Assembly (NCBI GenBank): GCA_945887955.1
Contig: CAMCZO010000001.1
Coordinates: 50,472 to 114,471 of the forward strand
Origin: Chitinophaga pinensis
GTDB taxonomy: Bacteria; Bacteroidota; Bacteroidia; B-17B0; Aurantibacillaceae
Direction: 5' to 3'
Length of the DNA: 64,000 nucleotides
A model generated the notes under the pieces. It was given only the letters and a program-made list of their open reading frames with translations, was not told where the DNA came from and did no database searches. Shown here in pieces: positions 17,016-26,251 of the stretch. Within the stretch, counting starts at the first letter, position 1. Every line of letters begins with the position of its first letter. The position numbers and the translations under genes are program-made.

Positions 17016-17076
17016 TTATAATCACTCGTTTCTTTTGAATAATTTTACGAAATTTAACAAAATATTTTGAATTAAC

Positions 17077-19743
17077 ATGGAAATTGGAAAAACTTATAAT
17101 CCTAGTGAAGCTGAAGCGAAATGGTATCCTTTTTGGATAAAGAATAATTTTTTTAAATCAACACCCGATCATCGTCAACCATATACTATTGTTATGCCAC
17201 CACCAAATGTAACTGGAGTTTTACATATGGGGCATATGCTTAACTATACTATTCAAGATGTTTTAATTAGACGAGCAAGAATGCTTGGCTTTAATGCTTG
17301 CTGGGTTCCTGGGACAGATCATGCCAGTATCGCTACTGAGACAAAAGTGGTTGCTTTACTAAAAGAAAAAGGTATTAATAAAACTGATTTAAGTCGCGAA
17401 GAATTTTTAAAACATGCTTGGGGATGGAAAGAAAAATATGGTGGTATTATTTTAGAACAATTAAAAAAATTAGGCGCATCATGTGATTGGGATAGAACCC
17501 GCTTTACAATGGATGAAGATTTAAGCGAAGCTGTAATTGACACATTTATAGACTTATATAATAAAGGGCATATTTATCGTGGCGTTAGAATGGTTAACTG
17601 GGATCCACAGAGTTTAACAGCCGTTAGTGATGAAGAGGTAATTTACAAAGAAGCTCAAAGTAAATTAGTATATGTAAAATATCAAATAGAAGGGTCTGAT
17701 GAGTTTATGACAGTGGCAACTACTCGTCCTGAAACCATTATGGGAGATACTGCAATTTGTATAAATCCAACAGATGAGCGTTATTCTCATTTAAAAGGAA
17801 AGCAGGTTATTGTTCCAATCGTTAATCGCTTGGTTCCAATTATTTTTGACGAATATGTTGATAAAGAATTTGGAACAGGCACTTTAAAAGTTACTCCTGC
17901 ACATGATATTAATGACTTTAATTTAGGACAAAAACATAAATTACAAAGTATTGATGTTTTAACTCCAGAAGGAAAAATATCTGAAGCTGCTGGCGCATAC
18001 ATTGGCTTAGATCGTTTTGCATGTCGCAAACAAATAATTAAAGATTTAGAAGAACTAGGATTAGTTTCTAAAATTGAGGATATCAAAAACAAAGTTGGAT
18101 ATAGTGAACGGACTAATGCAGTTATTGAGCCACGTTTAAGTATGCAATGGTTTTTAAAGATGGAAGATATTAGTAAACCAGCTTTAGAAAATGTATTGAA
18201 TGGTGAAATAAAATTAATTCCTGAAAAGTTTATTAATACCTACAAACACTGGATGGAAAACGTGCACGATTGGTGCATAAGTCGTCAGTTATCTTGGGGG
18301 CAACGAATTCCTGCTTGGTATGATGGACAAGGAAATACAGTTGCAGCAAAAACAAAAGAAGAAGCAATTGTTTTACTGAAATCGAAAAACTCAGAACTAA
18401 ACACTGAAAATGTTAAGCAAGATGAAGATGTTTTAGATACTTGGTTCTCATCCTGGCTATGGCCAATTACTGTATTTGATCCTGCTGTTATTAGAAATGG
18501 AAAAGCTAATGCCAATGAAGATTTAAACTATTATTACCCAACTAACGATTTAGTAACTGCGCCAGAAATTTTATTTTTTTGGGTAGCGCGTATGGCAATT
18601 GCAGGTTACGAATGGATGCAAGAAAAACCTTTCAGGAATGTGTATTTAACTGGTATAGTAAGGGACAAATTGGGGCGCAAGATGAGTAAAAGTTTAGGTA
18701 ATTCGCCTGAACCTTTAGACTTGATATTAAAATATGGTGCCGACGGAGTTCGGGTTGGGATGTTATTATGTTCGCCTGCAGGAAATGATTTAATGTTTGA
18801 TGAAAGCTATTGCGAACAAGGAAGAAATTTTGCTAATAAAATATGGAATGCATTCAGATTAATCAAAGGCTTTGAAGTTGATTTACTTAAATTAAACGAT
18901 AACGAAATACAACAACCGAATTCATCAAAAACAGCTATTACTTGGTTCGAAAATAAACTAAGCGAACAATTAGAAATTATTAATGTACATTATAATAAGC
19001 ATCGCATGAGTGATGCCTTAATGGCGACCTATAAATTAGTGTGGGATGATTTTTGCGCCTGGTATTTAGAAGCTATTAAACCTGATTTTGTAGATGGAAA
19101 ATCTTTACCAATTGATAAAACAACTTTTGATGCCACCATCAACTTCTTAGAATCGTTGTTAAAAATAATTCATCCTTGGATGCCATTTATTACTGAAGAA
19201 ATTTGGCATTTAATAAAAAACCGAGAAGAAAAAGATTGCATCATTATTGCTGAATGGCCAACTATAAAAAATAATTTTGATAAAAAACAATTAGCAGAAT
19301 TTGAAATTTCAAAAGAATTAATTACCATGGTAAGAAATGTAAGAGCTCAAAAACTATTATCTCCAAAAGAAAAACTAGATTTGATTGAAAAAACATCAGA
19401 TAATAATTCTTCTAACTTAAATTCTACAATTATAAAATTAGCAAACCTTAATAGCTATAGTTATTCTAAAAACAAAATAGATGGCGCTTATGGTTTTGTA
19501 ATTAAAAACTCTGAATTTTATATTCCTTTAACCCATAATTTAAATGCTGATGATGAACTTAAACGTTTAAATAAAGAATTAGATTATTATAAAGGTTTTT
19601 TAAAGTCTGTTCTGATCAAATTATCAAACGAAAAATTTGTTTCTAATGCTAAATCAGAAGTTATTTCGGCCGAGCGTAAAAAAGAAAGCGACACATTAAA
19701 TAAAATTAATTCAATAGAAGAACAAATTAATAGTTTAAAATAA
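17077..19743 (+). CDS. valS: Valine--tRNA ligase
   Basis: The 888-residue product is a class I aminoacyl-tRNA synthetase that charges tRNA-Val. The HIGH-type motif is HMGH at residues 50-53 within PNVTGVLHMGHMLN, and the KMSKS loop is at 535-539. The editing (CP1) region carries TTRPETIMGDTAI, used to clear mischarged threonine. An anticodon-binding part with WMPFITEEIWH and a C-terminal coiled-coil arm (about 820-888) complete the protein. Length is normal for Bacteroidota ValS. It is convergent with lipA, with a short AT-rich hairpin between them. Confidence 0.97.
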   Translation: MEIGKTYNPSEAEAKWYPFWIKNNFFKSTPDHRQPYTIVMPPPNVTGVLHMGHMLNYTIQDVLIRRARMLGFNACWVPGTDHASIATETKVVALLKEKGINKTDLSREEFLKHAWGWKEKYGGIILEQLKKLGASCDWDRTRFTMDEDLSEAVIDTFIDLYNKGHIYRGVRMVNWDPQSLTAVSDEEVIYKEAQSKLVYVKYQIEGSDEFMTVATTRPETIMGDTAICINPTDERYSHLKGKQVIVPIVNRLVPIIFDEYVDKEFGTGTLKVTPAHDINDFNLGQKHKLQSIDVLTPEGKISEAAGAYIGLDRFACRKQIIKDLEELGLVSKIEDIKNKVGYSERTNAVIEPRLSMQWFLKMEDISKPALENVLNGEIKLIPEKFINTYKHWMENVHDWCISRQLSWGQRIPAWYDGQGNTVAAKTKEEAIVLLKSKNSELNTENVKQDEDVLDTWFSSWLWPITVFDPAVIRNGKANANEDLNYYYPTNDLVTAPEILFFWVARMAIAGYEWMQEKPFRNVYLTGIVRDKLGRKMSKSLGNSPEPLDLILKYGADGVRVGMLLCSPAGNDLMFDESYCEQGRNFANKIWNAFRLIKGFEVDLLKLNDNEIQQPNSSKTAITWFENKLSEQLEIINVHYNKHRMSDALMATYKLVWDDFCAWYLEAIKPDFVDGKSLPIDKTTFDATINFLESLLKIIHPWMPFITEEIWHLIKNREEKDCIIIAEWPTIKNNFDKKQLAEFEISKELITMVRNVRAQKLLSPKEKLDLIEKTSDNNSSNLNSTIIKLANLNSYSYSKNKIDGAYGFVIKNSEFYIPLTHNLNADDELKRLNKELDYYKGFLKSVLIKLSNEKFVSNAKSEVISAERKKESDTLNKINSIEEQINSLK

Positions 19744-19747
19744 CTTG

Positions 19748-19766
19748 AAATCTAATTTTAAGATTT
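19748..19766. terminator. Weak hairpin between valS and lipA
   Basis: A 6-bp inverted repeat (AAATCT / AGATTT) with a 7-nt loop is followed on + by a T-rich tract. The stem has little GC, so a terminator role is tentative. Confidence 0.35.
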
Positions 19767-19775
19767 ATTTTTTAA

Positions 19776-20639
19776 TTAAAAAATGTGTTTTTCTGCATGA
19801 TAAGAGGATCGAACTAAAGGCCCACTTTCAACAAATTTAAAACCCTTATTTAAGGCGTAATCTTTATACTTTTTAAAATCATCCGGATGAACAAATCTAT
19901 CTACCGGCAAATGTTTAGGCGTTGGCTGAAGATATTGTCCCATCGTAATTACATCACATTTTACAAAGGCTAAATCATCAATGGTTTCGAGAATTTCTTG
20001 TTCAGTTTCACCAAGCCCCAACATGATCCCACTTTTTGTTTTAACCCCAGCCTCATCTAATCGCTTTAGAACCTCTATACTTCTATCATATTTTGCTTGA
20101 ATTCTAACTTGGGCGGTTAATCTTCTCACTGTTTCGATATTATGAGAAACGATATCAGGCTTAACATCAATAATTCGCTGCAAATTATCCCATTTACCTG
20201 CAAAATCTGGTATTAAACATTCAAATTTTGTTTCAGGACTTATTGCTCTAATTTCTTTAATGGTTTCTGCCCAAATAATTGAACCTCCATCTTTTAAATC
20301 ATCGCGGTCAACACTTGTAATCACGCAATGTTTTACATTCATTAATTTAACTGATTCAGCAATTCGTTTGGGCTCATCCCAATCGGCAGGATTAGGCTTT
20401 CCAGTAGCAACAGCACAAAAACCACAACTGCGCGTACAAATGTTTCCTAAAATCATAAACGTTGCTGTTCCAACACCCCAGCATTCTCCCATATTTGGGC
20501 AATTACCACTTTCACAAATAGTATTTAATTTATGTTTGCTAACAATACCTCTAACTTTAATATAGTTTTCGCCAGTTGGTAATTTTACTCGAAGCCAATC
20601 GGGTTTTTTTATTTTTTCTATTTCTTTTATAAGCTCCAT
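19776..20639 (-). CDS. lipA: Lipoyl synthase
   Basis: The 287-residue product is the radical-SAM enzyme that inserts two sulfurs into octanoyl groups on lipoyl domains. The auxiliary iron-sulfur cluster cysteines are C42, C47 and C53 ([12 protein letters not shown]) and the radical-SAM cysteines are C68, C72 and C75 (CTRSCGFC). The RSSY motif, whose serine ligates the auxiliary cluster, is at 277-280. The ATG at 20639 starts MELIKEIEK 1 bp after the upstream stop and is preferred; an in-frame ATG at 20660 would overlap the preceding gene. It is the second gene of a two-gene operon. Confidence 0.96.
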   Translation of the reverse strand: MELIKEIEKIKKPDWLRVKLPTGENYIKVRGIVSKHKLNTICESGNCPNMGECWGVGTATFMILGNICTRSCGFCAVATGKPNPADWDEPKRIAESVKLMNVKHCVITSVDRDDLKDGGSIIWAETIKEIRAISPETKFECLIPDFAGKWDNLQRIIDVKPDIVSHNIETVRRLTAQVRIQAKYDRSIEVLKRLDEAGVKTKSGIMLGLGETEQEILETIDDLAFVKCDVITMGQYLQPTPKHLPVDRFVHPDDFKKYKDYALNKGFKFVESGPLVRSSYHAEKHIF

Positions 20640-20640
20640 A

Positions 20641-21405
20641 TTAAAACCATTTTTTTCCAAACACTAAACCAACATGTAAAGTAAATATTAAATTCTCTGC
20701 AGGATTTCTTGCCATAATTGGAAGTGCTTTTGGAAAATAGTCAATCGATATTCCTGTTTCAATAGCTCTTATTAAATTTGTATAAGGAGCGTATTCAAAA
20801 CTTAAATTAAATTTAGCTGTTAATGCAGGGTATAAAACTATCTCATCCATACCATATAATAATCCTCCACGTCCAATAATAGAATCTATTGTAAATTTTT
20901 CTGAGTCAAACTTAACTATTTCAGATTGTTTAATGATTGGTGAAACTGATGGCCTAAAAACTTGAACATAATAAGGTTTTGCAAAAGCAAGTGTTGGTCC
21001 AAAAGAAAAACTATATCTCACTTCCACAGCATTAATACTGGCTTTAGAAAAAATTACATTTTGAACACCTAAAGCTCCTCTTAAAAGAAGGATACTATTT
21101 ATTTTACCGAATACAAAACTATTTTTTGTTTCTGCAGCCCCATCTGAACTTACTTCTTTAAAAGAGTTTAAAGTTTGAATGTCAAATTCATAAAATGATC
21201 TTGTTTTAATTGTCTGGTGTTTGCACCTTCGAAAAAGCAAACCAAAGCCTCTTGTGTTTACAAAAGCCTTTATACTTTGGTCATTTCTATATAATACATT
21301 TAAATTAGTACCTTCTTCATCGTAAAATTCCGTAGCTGTTTCTTGCGCATTCAATAAAAATGAGCACAATACAAGATAAAGTGAGAAAAAACACTTTTTA
21401 AACAT
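20641..21405 (-). CDS. Predicted outer-membrane beta-barrel protein, unknown function
   Basis: The 254-residue product has a signal peptide ([21 protein letters not shown]) and alternating aromatic/polar strands typical of a small barrel, ending [16 protein letters not shown] with a terminal aromatic residue. No domain is recognised. It sits immediately upstream of lipA with 1 bp between stop and start. I chose the ATG at 21405: a TTG nine bases upstream (21414) falls within a TAnnTTTG box, so it is part of the promoter rather than a start. Confidence 0.7.
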   Translation of the reverse strand: MFKKCFFSLYLVLCSFLLNAQETATEFYDEEGTNLNVLYRNDQSIKAFVNTRGFGLLFRRCKHQTIKTRSFYEFDIQTLNSFKEVSSDGAAETKNSFVFGKINSILLLRGALGVQNVIFSKASINAVEVRYSFSFGPTLAFAKPYYVQVFRPSVSPIIKQSEIVKFDSEKFTIDSIIGRGGLLYGMDEIVLYPALTAKFNLSFEYAPYTNLIRAIETGISIDYFPKALPIMARNPAENLIFTLHVGLVFGKKWF

Positions 21406-21411
21406 TGAAAA

Positions 21412-21419
21412 CAAAATTA
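21412..21419 (-). promoter_or_regulatory. -7 box directly before the barrel gene/lipA operon
   Basis: The minus strand reads TAATTTTG, an exact TAnnTTTG match. Its last base is 6 nt from the ATG at 21405, so the transcript is probably leaderless or nearly so. It lies between two divergent genes. Confidence 0.5.
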
Positions 21420-21461
21420 ATTAATTACGAGGTATTATCCTATTTTTACATAAAAAACAAA

Positions 21462-21878
21462 ATGATTACAAGTACAGTCAAATATATTGGCAAGCTAAGA
21501 ACTGAATCTGTTCATGAACTTTCTCAATCAATCATTTTCACTGATGCCCCTAAAGATAATCATGGAAAAGGAGAAGCTTTTTCGCCAACTGATTTAGTTG
21601 CTACGGCCTTAGCAAGCTGTATGCTTTCGGTGATGGGAATTGTGGCTTTAAAAGAAAATATAACGCCTATTGACGGAACAACTGTAGACGTAACTAAAAT
21701 AATGAATCAAGAACCAAGAAGAATTGGAGAGATTCATATAAAAATAACATTTCCTTTAAATAACTATTCCGAAAAAGAAAAAATTATGTATGAACGTGCC
21801 GCACATACCTGCCCTGTTTCAAAAAGTTTACATCCAGACTTAAAACAAATAGTTGAATTTATTTGGCAAAAAATATAA
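21462..21878 (+). CDS. OsmC/Ohr-family protein
   Basis: The 138-residue product belongs to the OsmC family of thiol peroxidases that reduce organic hydroperoxides. Both reactive cysteines are present: C53 in ATALASCMLSVMG and C117 in ERAAHTCPVSKSL. The FSPTDLVATALASCM block is the family signature. I chose the ATG at 21462 (MITSTVKY), which gives the usual length; a possible -7 box, TATTTTTA at 21441-21448, would put the transcription start about 7 nt before it. An in-frame ATG at 21405 would need a start inside the divergent gene's promoter. Confidence 0.9.
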   Translation: MITSTVKYIGKLRTESVHELSQSIIFTDAPKDNHGKGEAFSPTDLVATALASCMLSVMGIVALKENITPIDGTTVDVTKIMNQEPRRIGEIHIKITFPLNNYSEKEKIMYERAAHTCPVSKSLHPDLKQIVEFIWQKI

Positions 21879-21904
21879 GGCTTTTTACTTACTTTATATT
21901 ACAA

Positions 21905-23149
21905 ATGTTTAAAAACATTATTCATAGTATATTTACCAAAGGCATTGTAGCTTTAATTAATTTTTTCATATTAATTATTACTTCTCATTATTTTGGAATT
22001 AGTACTCGAGGAGAAATAAGTATTTTTATTTTAAACATTACCATTATTCAACTAATAAATGAAACGTATACTGGCTATAGTTTAGTTTATTTTATACCAA
22101 AATTTAATCTTAAAAAAATATTCATTATTGGTATAATTTATACATTAATATTTACCTCATTAAGCAATTTAATAATTGTATTTATTAATAAACAAATAAT
22201 TGGCTTTGAATGGATGGGATATATAATTTCATTAATCATTATTATTAATTCATTTAACAGTGTTCTTATTTTAGGAAAAGAAAAAGTTAAATTATATAAC
22301 TTTTTAAATTTCTTACAGCCTTTTTTATTGCTGCTTGGCGTTTTAATTTATATTTTTATTTTAAATGATAATTCAATTAGTGCTTTTGTTTTCCCTTTAT
22401 TTTTTTCGTTTGCAATTTCATTTGTAATTTCATTTGTTTACGCTCAAAAATTAGTGTTTTTTGATTTAAGCTTTACTAATTATGAATTTAAACCAATCAT
22501 TATCAATGGAATAATTTGCCAAGCCAGTACACTTATGTTTATTCTTGGAAATCGATACAGCTATTATTTATTACCAAGTACTTCTAAAATTGGATTATAT
22601 TCAACCGCATCGTCCTTAATTGAATCTATCTTAATAATTTCTAATGGTATCTCCCCTATTCTATTGGCTAGAGTTGCAAATCTAGGCGATACAAAACAAA
22701 GCTCAAAAATAACTTTAAGCTTAAGTAAAATCAGCTTAATTATAAGTTCAATTGCAGTTATTATAATTTTTATAATTCCAGAAACACTTTATTTAAAAAT
22801 ACTGGGTAATGAATTTATTGGCATTAAAGAATTGATGATGCTTTATGCGCCAGGCATTTTAATGATTAGTTTTTTCGGAATTATTAGCAATTATTTTTCG
22901 GCAATTGGGCAACTAAAAACAGTTTTATTAAGTAATAGCCTCGGATTTTTTTTCACTTTAATTTTAGCTCCACTTTTAATTAAAAAATATGATCTCGCAG
23001 GTGCTGCATATACTGCAAATATTACTTATTTGATAATTGCATTATCAATTTTTATACTATTTTTTAAAATTAATAAATTACCAATTAATAACTTATTTTC
23101 ATTTAAATCAGATTTTATTAATCTGAAAAAGTTACTATTTAATAAATAA
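21905..23149 (+). CDS. Polysaccharide flippase-like membrane protein (MOP/Wzx superfamily)
   Basis: The 414-residue product is almost entirely hydrophobic with about twelve predicted helices, in the pattern of the MOP superfamily that includes Wzx O-antigen flippases. The N-terminus (GIVALINFFILIITSHYFG) and LYSTASSLIESILIISNGISPIL in the middle fit this family. Such proteins flip undecaprenyl-linked glycans across the inner membrane. The ATG at 21905 is preferred; an in-frame TTG at 21863 lies inside the OsmC gene. It faces the minus-strand glycan operon, with 18 bp between stops, which supports a glycan role. Confidence 0.8.
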   Translation: MFKNIIHSIFTKGIVALINFFILIITSHYFGISTRGEISIFILNITIIQLINETYTGYSLVYFIPKFNLKKIFIIGIIYTLIFTSLSNLIIVFINKQIIGFEWMGYIISLIIIINSFNSVLILGKEKVKLYNFLNFLQPFLLLLGVLIYIFILNDNSISAFVFPLFFSFAISFVISFVYAQKLVFFDLSFTNYEFKPIIINGIICQASTLMFILGNRYSYYLLPSTSKIGLYSTASSLIESILIISNGISPILLARVANLGDTKQSSKITLSLSKISLIISSIAVIIIFIIPETLYLKILGNEFIGIKELMMLYAPGILMISFFGIISNYFSAIGQLKTVLLSNSLGFFFTLILAPLLIKKYDLAGAAYTANITYLIIALSIFILFFKINKLPINNLFSFKSDFINLKKLLFNK

Positions 23150-23167
23150 AATATTGTTTTCGATTAA

Positions 23168-24106
23168 TTATTTAAACTCCCCAAGTTTTTTTTCGATTAA
23201 ATAGCTTGGTCTATTTCTTGAGGCTTCTAAACCTCTCCAAACATATTCTCCAATAATGCCAAGAGCAATCATTTGGAATGAAGAAACAAATAATATTACA
23301 ACCATCATACTAGACCAACCAGTTGAGTCAACAAATCCAAAAACTTTTCCGAAAATAACAATTAAGCCATAAATGAAAGCTAAAATACCCAAAATTAAAC
23401 CTGATACTGAAATCAATCGAATGGGAAAAAAAGAAAAAGCAACAAAGGAATCGACAAAAGCTTTAATTTTTTTTGATAAAGTATAAGTAGAAGTTCCTAA
23501 TTCTCTTTTTCGACGAACATATGGAATGCTAACAAATTCATAACCCAACCACATTAATAAGAAAGGGAAAAAAGTGTTTTTTTCATCCATTTTTATAAGA
23601 ATATCTTTAATTTCAACATCAAATAAATTCATATCGAAGCCTCCATTTGGCAAATTTTTCAAACCAAATTTTTGAACTAATTTATGAGTTGTATTTGAAA
23701 CAAATTTTTGTAAAAAAGGTTCTTCTCGATTTGTTCGATTGGCTAAAACTAACTTAAATCCTTTTTGCCAGTTTTCATACATTTTTAAAATTAGTTCTGG
23801 TGGGTCTTGCAAATCAGCAGATATTACAACATTACAATCACCAGTTGAATACGGTAAGGATGAAAAAACAGCATTTGTACTTCCAAAATTACGAACAAGT
23901 TTAATAATTTTTACTTTTTCAGGGTATAAAATTTGAAACTTTACCATTTCATTCCAGGTTCCATCTTTGGATCCATCATCAATTAATAAATATTCAAAGG
24001 TAACGTCAGTAGGGAATATTTTTTCATTCTCAATCATGCGATTGGCATAATCAGGAATATTTAATTCGTTAAAGTAACAAGGTGTAATTACCGTTATTTT
24101 TGGCAT
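23168..24106 (-). CDS. Glycosyltransferase family 2, GtrB/DPM1-like with two membrane helices
   Basis: The 312-residue product has a GT2 catalytic domain: N-terminal KITVITPCYFNELNI, nucleotide-binding LIDDGSKDGTW (about 42-52) and the DLQD metal-site variant (ISADLQDPPELI, about 96-107). Two helices at about 233-255 and 266-290 anchor it in the membrane, and the end EYVWRGLEASRNRPSYLIEK is typical of GtrB/ArnC-like enzymes. These usually move a sugar onto undecaprenyl phosphate. It is the last gene of the six-gene operon, 3 bp after the methyltransferase stop. Confidence 0.9.
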   Translation of the reverse strand: MPKITVITPCYFNELNIPDYANRMIENEKIFPTDVTFEYLLIDDGSKDGTWNEMVKFQILYPEKVKIIKLVRNFGSTNAVFSSLPYSTGDCNVVISADLQDPPELILKMYENWQKGFKLVLANRTNREEPFLQKFVSNTTHKLVQKFGLKNLPNGGFDMNLFDVEIKDILIKMDEKNTFFPFLLMWLGYEFVSIPYVRRKRELGTSTYTLSKKIKAFVDSFVAFSFFPIRLISVSGLILGILAFIYGLIVIFGKVFGFVDSTGWSSMMVVILFVSSFQMIALGIIGEYVWRGLEASRNRPSYLIEKKLGEFK

Positions 24107-24109
24107 AAT

Positions 24110-24844
24110 TTATTTTGTTGCTACTAACCCAATATTAGCCATTAAATTTTTTGGCATAATTGGCGAAATTTTATTTAGAGCTATTACTAATTCTTTTGAA
24201 TATCCTAACATCATTGAATTTGGCAAAGTCTTTAGAAAGAAGCCATATGTTTCAATAACTTTTAAACCTGAATCAATTGTATCCTTACTTAATGTCTCAA
24301 TTGAATAAACTCGCTGATGACCAACCAATTTATCTCTTGCACCTAATGTGTCTAACTCGGGCTGAAGATTCATTAAAACCGCTAACTGGCGATGTAGAGA
24401 TTCTTTATTAGGAACAATAATAATAATTTTTCCATGTTCAGTTATCCAGTTTTTCATTTCTTTTAAAAGAACTACCGGATCATCAACATGCTCTAACACA
24501 TGAGTTGCTAAAACACAATCAAATTTTTGAGTTGGCCTATATTCTTCAAACAAAGCACTAGCTACATCAACTTTATCTCCATGTAATTGTTTTGCTTTCT
24601 CTAACAAAACATCTGAACCATCTAATATAGTAGGCTTAAAATTTCTTTTAACGAGCTCTTCGGTAAAATTTCCTTCACCATAACCCATTTCTAAAACAGT
24701 TTTACAGCCTTTCATATTTTCAAAAACCCAATTATATGTATAAAATTGGCATTCGTCTTCTATAAATTTATCTTTCATCAAATCTTGTTCATGATATTCA
24801 TGAGCAATTTTATCAAGTTCTTCTTTTGTAACTGCCATAATCAA
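24110..24844 (-). CDS. Class I SAM-dependent methyltransferase (glycan operon)
   Basis: The 244-residue product has the SAM-binding motif VLEMGYGEGNF (about 50-60), the acidic loop LDGSDVLLEKA and post-motif DCVLATHVLEHVDDP (about 108-122). A distinctive VPNKESLHRQLAVLM (about 145-159) is shared in form with the other methyltransferase of the operon (VPNASSFHRLLAVEM), so the two are divergent paralogues. The target is unknown; modification of a surface sugar or lipid-linked intermediate is inferred from context. It overlaps the FAD-like gene upstream by 4 bp. Confidence 0.85.
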   Translation of the reverse strand: MIMAVTKEELDKIAHEYHEQDLMKDKFIEDECQFYTYNWVFENMKGCKTVLEMGYGEGNFTEELVKRNFKPTILDGSDVLLEKAKQLHGDKVDVASALFEEYRPTQKFDCVLATHVLEHVDDPVVLLKEMKNWITEHGKIIIIVPNKESLHRQLAVLMNLQPELDTLGARDKLVGHQRVYSIETLSKDTIDSGLKVIETYGFFLKTLPNSMMLGYSKELVIALNKISPIMPKNLMANIGLVATK

Positions 24845-26247
24845 TTATATTTTTGTCCTATTTTTAAACCTTGTATTATCTGATCATTAAAAGAAGTTGA
24901 AACAAAACCTGAGGCTGGTCCAATTAATTCAATTCCAGATAATTTAGTTTGCGTTATATTTAACAACCTTTCGAAATTAATCAAATTATTTGAAGTTGGC
25001 ATATTAACAGCATTTTTTAATGATTTAAATGATACATTTTTTATTTCTAATGAATTATTTAAAATATTATTTTTTAATAAAAAATGATTTAAGTACTCTA
25101 ATATTTTTTCATTCGTTTCTAATCCAAATTCATTTAAAACGTCTAAATTAAATTCGAAAATAAGCCTAACTTTTTCAGGATTATTTATTTTAGCAGAATA
25201 CTCTTGATTAGTTATTCTATATAGGGGCCCATTGTCAGAAATATAAAGAGAGGAAAATTGTCTTTTAATGTTGTTAAACTCAGTAGAACAAAAAACAACA
25301 GACACTGATGCTTTTTCCATAGTAATATCTGATGTGTCAATATGAGCAACTTGAAGTAAACTTTGTAAATCGTTACACCATATCAACTTATTTGTGTTTA
25401 CTTTTTTATCTTCAAAATTAAACTCATAGCTATCTGTTTTTATTAAACTTTCTGGCTTTTGAGAAATTATAGTCACATTTGAACTCATTTTTATTTTATG
25501 AAAAATAGATTCGGTTATCGCAGAGAAATTACCTTTTTTGGGATAATGAAAAAGGGTTGGGTTTAAATCTACTATTCCATTAATTCCATTTAATAACGTT
25601 TCTGGATAATATAAAGGCGTCCATGCTATTCGATGTAATAAAGCGGGACAGTCTTTTGAAGACATATTAAATGTTTTTTTACAAAAAGGCTCTATTAATA
25701 AGTCATGAAATGTTTTACCATGGTTTGCCATAGATACATCGAAATAACTAGAATTTAAAAACAATTTCTCATTTAATTTCTTTTGAGAAGCATGCAAAGA
25801 TTTATCGCCATTTTTAATTATTTCTTCTAATTCTGATTTTATTTTAGAGACTAAGTCGTTAGGTAATTTTTTAAAAATATCTAATGAATTTGCCATAATA
25901 ATATCTTCTGCAAATACTCCATTTGCAAACACTTCAATTTTATCTACTAAAACTGTTTCAATTTGATCACAAATATATTTTTGTACTAAATCAAAAAATC
26001 TAGCCGAATCGTTTCTTCTTGTTGAATCGTAACTTAATAAATCACTATTCTTTTTATGAAAAGTAGTAAATTCAAAAAAATTCATCCCAATATCAAAATT
26101 TGTTTCATTTATAGTTATGCCGGCAAAATGAGCTCCCCAATTAGGTGCAGGATTAATTATTGCAATTTTATTTTTTTTTGATAATTCATGTGCACTAACC
26201 AATGCAGCCGTATTATTTCCGTATACTATATAATCATAAGTAGTCAT
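24841..26247 (-). CDS. FAD-dependent oxidoreductase-like protein with altered dinucleotide motif
   Basis: The 468-residue product begins YDYIVYGNNTAALVSAHEL, which aligns in position with the Rossmann beta-alpha-beta of FAD oxidoreductases such as UDP-galactopyranose mutase or amine oxidases. The usual GxGxxG reads GNNTAA. A second conserved patch, NWGAHFAG (about 37-44), resembles their GG-doublet. The rest (including NMSSKDCPALLHRIAWTPLYYP and the C-terminal GIELIGPASGFVS) fits an NAD(P)/FAD-binding amine-oxidase-like fold. Function is unknown; activity on a nucleotide sugar is only a guess. It overlaps the following methyltransferase by 4 bp and starts 4 bp after the preceding one. Confidence 0.6.
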   Translation of the reverse strand: MTTYDYIVYGNNTAALVSAHELSKKNKIAIINPAPNWGAHFAGITINETNFDIGMNFFEFTTFHKKNSDLLSYDSTRRNDSARFFDLVQKYICDQIETVLVDKIEVFANGVFAEDIIMANSLDIFKKLPNDLVSKIKSELEEIIKNGDKSLHASQKKLNEKLFLNSSYFDVSMANHGKTFHDLLIEPFCKKTFNMSSKDCPALLHRIAWTPLYYPETLLNGINGIVDLNPTLFHYPKKGNFSAITESIFHKIKMSSNVTIISQKPESLIKTDSYEFNFEDKKVNTNKLIWCNDLQSLLQVAHIDTSDITMEKASVSVVFCSTEFNNIKRQFSSLYISDNGPLYRITNQEYSAKINNPEKVRLIFEFNLDVLNEFGLETNEKILEYLNHFLLKNNILNNSLEIKNVSFKSLKNAVNMPTSNNLINFERLLNITQTKLSGIELIGPASGFVSTSFNDQIIQGLKIGQKYN

Positions 26248-26251
26248 AATA

